From Terrimonas_A sp036262095 (lineage in GTDB: Bacteria > Bacteroidota > Bacteroidia > Chitinophagales > Chitinophagaceae), in assembly GCA_036262095.1 (NCBI GenBank), contig DATAJQ010000113.1, forward strand, positions 1-9,462: a DNA stretch of 9,462 bases. Reading direction: 5' to 3'. The notes under the pieces are model-generated. The model worked only from the letters and a program-made list of their open reading frames with translations, was not told where the DNA came from and ran no database searches. A program made the position numbers and the translations under genes. Below, one piece after another: positions 6,435 through 9,462 of this stretch. Numbering within the stretch: position 1 is the first letter of the stretch; each line of letters begins with the position of its first letter.

Positions 6435-7154
6435 TCACCATCCGTTTGCCAGCACATCGGCCAGATGAAGCGTCTGAAGAGAATAGCCTTTGTGTTTGAT
6501 ATAACCCTGCAGGTGCATCAGGCAGGAAAGATCGGTAGAGATCAGGTATTGGGCCTGGGTAGCCAGCGCATTCTCTACTTTTTGCTCGCCCATACCAATG
6601 GAGATAGCTTCAAACTTCACAGCAAAAGTGCCGCCGAAACCGCAACAGGTTTCCACATCATTCATCTCCGCCAGCTCAAGGCCTTTTACATGAGAAAGCA
6701 GGCGGCGGGGCTCTGCTTTTATTTTACATTCCCGCAAACCCGCACAGCTATCATGATAAGTTGCTTTGCCGTTCAGCACCGCACCAAACTGTTCCACCTT
6801 CAATACCTGCACAAGGAACTCGGAAAATTCATAGATCCTTTTTCCCACATCCGCCACATCATGATGAAGTGAAGAGTTCTCAAAAAGCCTGGCATAATAA
6901 TTCCTGACAAAGCCGACACAACTGGCACTTGGCGCCACGATATAATCTGCCCCCCGGAAATCTTTCAGGAATTTGGTACACACTGATTTCGCTTCGTCCC
7001 AAAAACCTGCGTTGAAAGCAGGCTGCCCGCAACAGGTCTGCTCCGGATTGTATGACACCGCACAACCCGCCTTTTCCAGCACTTTCACCATATTGAAAGC
7101 CGTGTCGGGAAAAAGCTGATCCACAAAACAGGGAATAAAAATCTGTACGTTCAT
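6435..7154 (-). CDS. (Fe-S)-binding CCG-domain protein, LutA/YkgE-like
   Basis: The start at 7154 (ATG, MNVQIFIPCF) fits the family start better than the in-frame GTG two codons upstream at 7160. The product is 239 residues, a normal LutA/YkgE length. It carries two cysteine-rich CCG domains: C9, CCGQP (41-45) and SASC with C79 in the first, then HDSCAGLR (134-141, C137), CCGFGG (170-175) and C211 in the second. These resemble the cluster-binding cysteines of HdrB and glycolate oxidase GlcF. LutA works with LutB and LutC to oxidise L-lactate in Bacillus subtilis. No lutB or lutC is present here; the gene instead follows ribH by 22 nt and precedes the EVE gene. The protein should be cytosolic and take part in electron transfer, perhaps in lactate or glycolate oxidation with partners encoded elsewhere. 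The exact substrate is not shown. Confidence 0.88.
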   Translation of the reverse strand: MNVQIFIPCFVDQLFPDTAFNMVKVLEKAGCAVSYNPEQTCCGQPAFNAGFWDEAKSVCTKFLKDFRGADYIVAPSASCVGFVRNYYARLFENSSLHHDVADVGKRIYEFSEFLVQVLKVEQFGAVLNGKATYHDSCAGLRECKIKAEPRRLLSHVKGLELAEMNDVETCCGFGGTFAVKFEAISIGMGEQKVENALATQAQYLISTDLSCLMHLQGYIKHKGYSLQTLHLADVLANGW

Positions 7155-7176
7155 GCTCACCAGGTATCGAAAATCA

Positions 7177-7671
7177 TTATTGAATTGACCGTTGCAAAGA
7201 TATCATTTTCAATGCTGTAATCGCCGCTTCTTCACCTTTGTGCCCGTGTTTTCCGCCAATCCTCTCGCGGGCCTGCTCTTCCGTATTCACCGTAAGAACG
7301 CCAAAAATAGTAGGCACCGGCAATTGCAGGTTCAACTGCACTACCCCGTCCGTAACGGCTTTGCAGACGTAATCGAAATGAGGCGTATCCCCTTTTATCA
7401 CGCAACCAAGGGCAATGAATGCATCCGGTTTTTGGGCCGTGGTTTGCTCCCAGAAACACCTGACCGCAAAGCTGATCTCCACCGCCCCCGGCACCGTCAA
7501 CACCACCACGGTCTTAACCTTATGCCTGTTCAGCACTTCCACACAACCTCTTTCCAATTCATCTATTATCGCTGCGTTCCATTCGGTTTTCACCAAAACG
7601 ACACAGGCATCCTCCATCGGGAGAATGCCTGTGCCTGTATGTAATAATTTACTGTTCGCTATATCCGCCAT
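7177..7671 (-). CDS. ribH: 6,7-dimethyl-8-ribityllumazine synthase
   Basis: RibH condenses 5-amino-6-ribitylamino-uracil with 3,4-dihydroxy-2-butanone 4-phosphate to give lumazine, the penultimate step of riboflavin synthesis. At 164 residues it has the usual length. Visible motifs are TEWN (29-32) at the aromatic substrate-stacking position, VPGAVEI (60-66), GCVIKGDTPHFDYV (89-102) with the catalytic His at 98, GVLT (124-127), and RIGGKHGHKG (137-146) with the phosphate-binding Arg137. Position 31 is Trp, as in fungal enzymes, where B. subtilis has Phe. The protein normally assembles into pentamers or 60-mer capsids. Its ATG lies 2 nt beyond the TGA of the TPR gene, so translation is probably coupled. 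No other rib gene is in the window and I see no FMN riboswitch upstream of the operon. Confidence 0.97.
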   Translation of the reverse strand: MADIANSKLLHTGTGILPMEDACVVLVKTEWNAAIIDELERGCVEVLNRHKVKTVVVLTVPGAVEISFAVRCFWEQTTAQKPDAFIALGCVIKGDTPHFDYVCKAVTDGVVQLNLQLPVPTIFGVLTVNTEEQARERIGGKHGHKGEEAAITALKMISLQRSIQ

Positions 7672-7673
7672 GA

Positions 7674-8363
7674 TCAGTTTACATTGTATTCACCCAACAT
7701 AGCCAGGTATTTGTCTGCTTCAAATCCTTGCTGCGTCATTGGGTATTTTTCTTTCAGCTCCTTGTATAAGACAATTGCTTCTTTTGGATCTTTGATCACA
7801 TTGGCCGCCAGGTAAGCCGCCATGAACAATGCTTCAGCAGAAGCAGTCTGGTCTGACTCAAAATGACGGGCCGCTTTCTTATAGTAATCCAATGCTTCCT
7901 TGCTGTTGCCCTGATCAGCATAGGCATCACCGAGCAATTTATATGCCCTTTGCTGGATCTGCTTTGCATCTGTGCTGAAATCTTTCAGGTGCTTGATGGC
8001 ATTGGCATTATCGTCCAGTTTCAGGTAGCAGCTGCCTGCATAGAAATGTGCGAGGTTTGCTGCTTTTGTTCCGCTATACTGGCTGATGATCTTCAGGAAA
8101 CCTGCATATTGACCATCGCCGTTCAGGGCTTTCTGGGTCGAGTCCATTCTGAAGTAGTCTTCTGCTTTGAACATTGCATCAGCGGCTTTTTCTTCTTTGG
8201 GGCCAACCACGAAATGTTTGTATCCCCAGAAACCGCCAACCACTGCCACCAGGAATATTCCGGTGCCAAGTATCAGTTTACTGTTTTTGGTCCAAAAGTC
8301 TTTTGCTTTGGCAACTACTGCTTCACTTCCTTCAACTCCTGTTGCCTGGTTCTTGTCTGACAT
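7674..8363 (-). CDS. membrane-anchored tetratricopeptide-repeat protein (YfgM-like)
   Basis: This 229-residue protein has a short N-terminal cytosolic stretch rich in charged and small residues (1-29), one hydrophobic anchor (about 30-48, ILGTGIFLVAVVGGFWGY), then helical repeats. TPR-type signatures are visible around 103-130 (AHFYAGSCYLKLDDNANAI), 140-167 (YKLLGDAYADQGNSKEALDYY) and 176-207 (AEALFMAAYLA, KEAIVLYKEL). The layout matches YfgM-like proteins (N-in anchor, periplasmic TPR domain), which in E. coli associate with the Sec translocon and periplasmic chaperones. A direct functional match is inference. The stop is 2 nt before the ribH start, so the two are surely co-transcribed. A 105-base gap separates it from the upstream E1-alpha gene and probably contains its own promoter. 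Confidence 0.88.
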   Translation of the reverse strand: MSDKNQATGVEGSEAVVAKAKDFWTKNSKLILGTGIFLVAVVGGFWGYKHFVVGPKEEKAADAMFKAEDYFRMDSTQKALNGDGQYAGFLKIISQYSGTKAANLAHFYAGSCYLKLDDNANAIKHLKDFSTDAKQIQQRAYKLLGDAYADQGNSKEALDYYKKAARHFESDQTASAEALFMAAYLAANVIKDPKEAIVLYKELKEKYPMTQQGFEADKYLAMLGEYNVN

Positions 8364-8393
8364 TTTATCTTTCTTGTTTTAAGTGGATTGTTT

Positions 8394-8424
8394 AATTCAA
8401 AATTTAAAAGTAAAAATTCAAAAT
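8394..8424. repeat. two copies of a 10-base direct repeat, 21 bp apart
   Basis: AATTCAAAAT occurs at 8394-8403 and again at 8415-8424 (ATTTTGAATT on the - strand), with start-to-start spacing of 21 bp, about two helical turns. The pair lies 31-61 bases upstream of the TPR start, where its promoter would be expected. It may be a regulator-binding pair, or just low-complexity sequence. Confidence 0.45.
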
Positions 8425-8454
8425 ATCACCATTTCACTTTGCGTTTTTACTTTT
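8406..8454. repeat. 11-bp AT-rich inverted repeat after the E1-alpha gene
   Basis: AAAAGTAAAAA (8406-8416) is the perfect reverse complement of 8444-8454. The loop is 27 nt and the stem has a single G-C pair. It follows the E1-alpha stop codon by about 14 bases on the - strand and could be a weak transcript end. The neighbouring AAAAGTC and AAAGTG-like units on the - strand (8434-8461) suggest degenerate short repeats rather than a designed stem. Confidence 0.4.
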
Positions 8455-8468
8455 GACTTTTAGTTTTT

Positions 8469-9462
8469 TTAGTCAACAATAAACGGATAGTCCTGGTCTA
8501 CATACACGTCTTTCAGCACTTCGCTATCATCCGGCCAGGGGCTTTCTTCGGCGAATTTCACAGAAGCTTCCACGATACCGTTCACTCTTTTATCAATTGC
8601 ATCGAGGTCCTGCTCAGAAGCGAACTTGTTGTCCAGGATCGTTTGGCGAACCATTACGATAGGGTCTTTTGCCTTGTACTCATCCACTTCTTCCTTGGTC
8701 CTGTATTTTTGCGGATCGCTGATAGAGTGGCCTTTATAACGGTATGTTTTAATTTCTAATAAAGTAGGGCCGCCGCCTTCGCGTGCTCTTTTTACAGCAC
8801 GGGCCACGCCTTCATGAACGGTTTCAGGATGCATACCGTCTATCTGATCGGCCGGCATTTCGTATCCATCAGCCAGTTTATAGATGTCTACCACATTGGA
8901 AGTCCTTTCCACTGAAGTACCCATCGCATAGTTATTGTTCTCGCAAATAAAGATCACCGGAAGCTTCCAGAGCATAGCCAGGTTAAAGCTTTCATGCAGG
9001 ATACCCTGGCGTGCAGCACCATCACCAAAATAGCAAAGCACTACATTGTCCGTTTCGCGGTATTTTTCTGCAAAAGCCAGCCCTGTTCCTGTACCGATCT
9101 GCGCTCCCACGATACCATGACCTCCAAAGAAATTCTCTTTCTTGCCAAAGAAGTGCATGCTTCCGCCTTTTCCTTTGGCGCAGCCTGTGGCTTTTCCATA
9201 GAGTTCAGCCATACAACTGTCGACAGATACGCCTTTGGCAATTGCCAGACCGTGGTCGCGGTATGCTGTGATGAATTTATCATCGGGCTTGGTCGCTGTC
9301 ATACAGCCCGCAGCAATAGCTTCCTGCCCGATATAGGCATGGAAAAAGCCACGGATCTTGCCTTCCATCTTGTATTTCTCTTCGGCCATTAATTCAAACT
9401 GGCGGATAAGCTGCATCAGCTCGTACCAGTACAGGTATGTCTCTTTGGAAAATTTTGATGCC
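8469..9462 (-). CDS. pdhA: pyruvate dehydrogenase E1 component, alpha subunit (5' end cut by window edge)
   Basis: E1 alpha, with E1 beta, decarboxylates pyruvate using thiamine diphosphate (TPP) and passes the acetyl group to the E2 lipoyl domain. The reading frame stays open past the internal Met at 9416 to the edge, reading ASKFSKETYLYWYEL ahead of MQLIRQFE, which is the normal N-terminus of Bacteroidota E1 alpha. About 330 residues are visible. The final base (G on this strand) would fit an ATG codon just outside, so perhaps only the start codon is missing. Visible motifs, numbered from the first visible residue, are HAYIGQEA (41-48), the TPP-binding GDGAARQG (146-153) and its partner NNN about 27 residues later (175-177), and YRYKGHSISDP (241-251), the loop that carries phosphorylation sites in eukaryotes. 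E1 beta and E2 are not in the window; the gene downstream is an unrelated TPR protein. Confidence 0.95.
   Translation of the reverse strand, partial: ASKFSKETYLYWYELMQLIRQFELMAEEKYKMEGKIRGFFHAYIGQEAIAAGCMTATKPDDKFITAYRDHGLAIAKGVSVDSCMAELYGKATGCAKGKGGSMHFFGKKENFFGGHGIVGAQIGTGTGLAFAEKYRETDNVVLCYFGDGAARQGILHESFNLAMLWKLPVIFICENNNYAMGTSVERTSNVVDIYKLADGYEMPADQIDGMHPETVHEGVARAVKRAREGGGPTLLEIKTYRYKGHSISDPQKYRTKEEVDEYKAKDPIVMVRQTILDNKFASEQDLDAIDKRVNGIVEASVKFAEESPWPDDSEVLKDVYVDQDYPFIVD

Noticed and set aside
7158..7160. GTG start for the LutA-like gene
   Set aside because: The ATG two codons downstream gives the normal family N-terminus; both are possible but the ATG is more likely.
7863..8360. A 165-codon + strand open frame opposite the TPR gene
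   Set aside because: It is antisense to a well-supported gene; its Cys/Phe-rich composition is typical of a shadow frame.
8994..9392. Open frames of up to 132 codons on the + strand inside the E1-alpha gene
   Set aside because: They are antisense shadows of a strongly conserved coding region and show no recognisable domain.
9416..9416. Met at 9416 as the start of the E1-alpha gene
   Set aside because: The frame stays open to the window edge and encodes ASKFSKETYLYWYEL, the conserved family N-terminus; the Met is internal.

Overview
The window looks like ordinary chromosome from a Bacteroidota bacterium, most likely of the Chitinophagaceae type (genus not determinable here). The reasons are the outer-membrane beta-barrel protein with a Bacteroidota-style signal peptide, a GYF_2 (DUF4339) membrane protein, a YfgM-like TPR protein directly upstream of ribH, an E1-alpha of the form common in that phylum, AT-rich gaps, and starts without clear Shine-Dalgarno sequences. 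I see no tRNA, rRNA, CRISPR array, insertion sequence, phage gene or integrase. No gap exceeds 300 bases.

Left part (1-3742). A 226-base leader holds a weak hairpin and a DnaA-box-like inverted pair. It precedes a + strand gene for a single-pass membrane protein with a cytosolic GYF_2 domain and a predicted extracytoplasmic beta-rich tail. That gene converges on a - strand outer-membrane beta-barrel gene. The two share a perfect 20-bp stem hairpin that overlaps both stop codons, an evident bidirectional terminator. A 163-base divergent gap then leads to a + strand saccharopine dehydrogenase (LYS9-like) gene.

Right part (3750-9462). All genes are on the - strand. Read in transcription order they are: pyruvate dehydrogenase E1 alpha (cut by the right window edge, probably lacking only its start codon); a 105-base gap with AT-rich repeats; a membrane-anchored TPR protein; ribH (lumazine synthase), which starts 2 nt after the TPR stop; a LutA/YkgE-type CCG-domain protein; an EVE-domain protein; a 152-base gap with two small hairpins; a class III (SIRT5/CobB-like) sirtuin with no cysteines; and a secreted protein with TIKI/EreA/ChaN-superfamily motifs. 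TPR-ribH-lutA-EVE look co-transcribed (gaps of 2, 22 and 42 nt). Sirtuin and secreted protein form a second likely pair (49 nt gap).

The genes are mostly housekeeping or metabolic: riboflavin synthesis, pyruvate oxidation, lysine/saccharopine metabolism, NAD-dependent protein deacylation and envelope proteins. I find no convincing new multi-gene system. The items most worth a second look are the GYF_2 membrane protein, the secreted TIKI/EreA-like protein with its altered first motif, the cysteine-free sirtuin, and the orphan lutA-like gene in a ribH operon.
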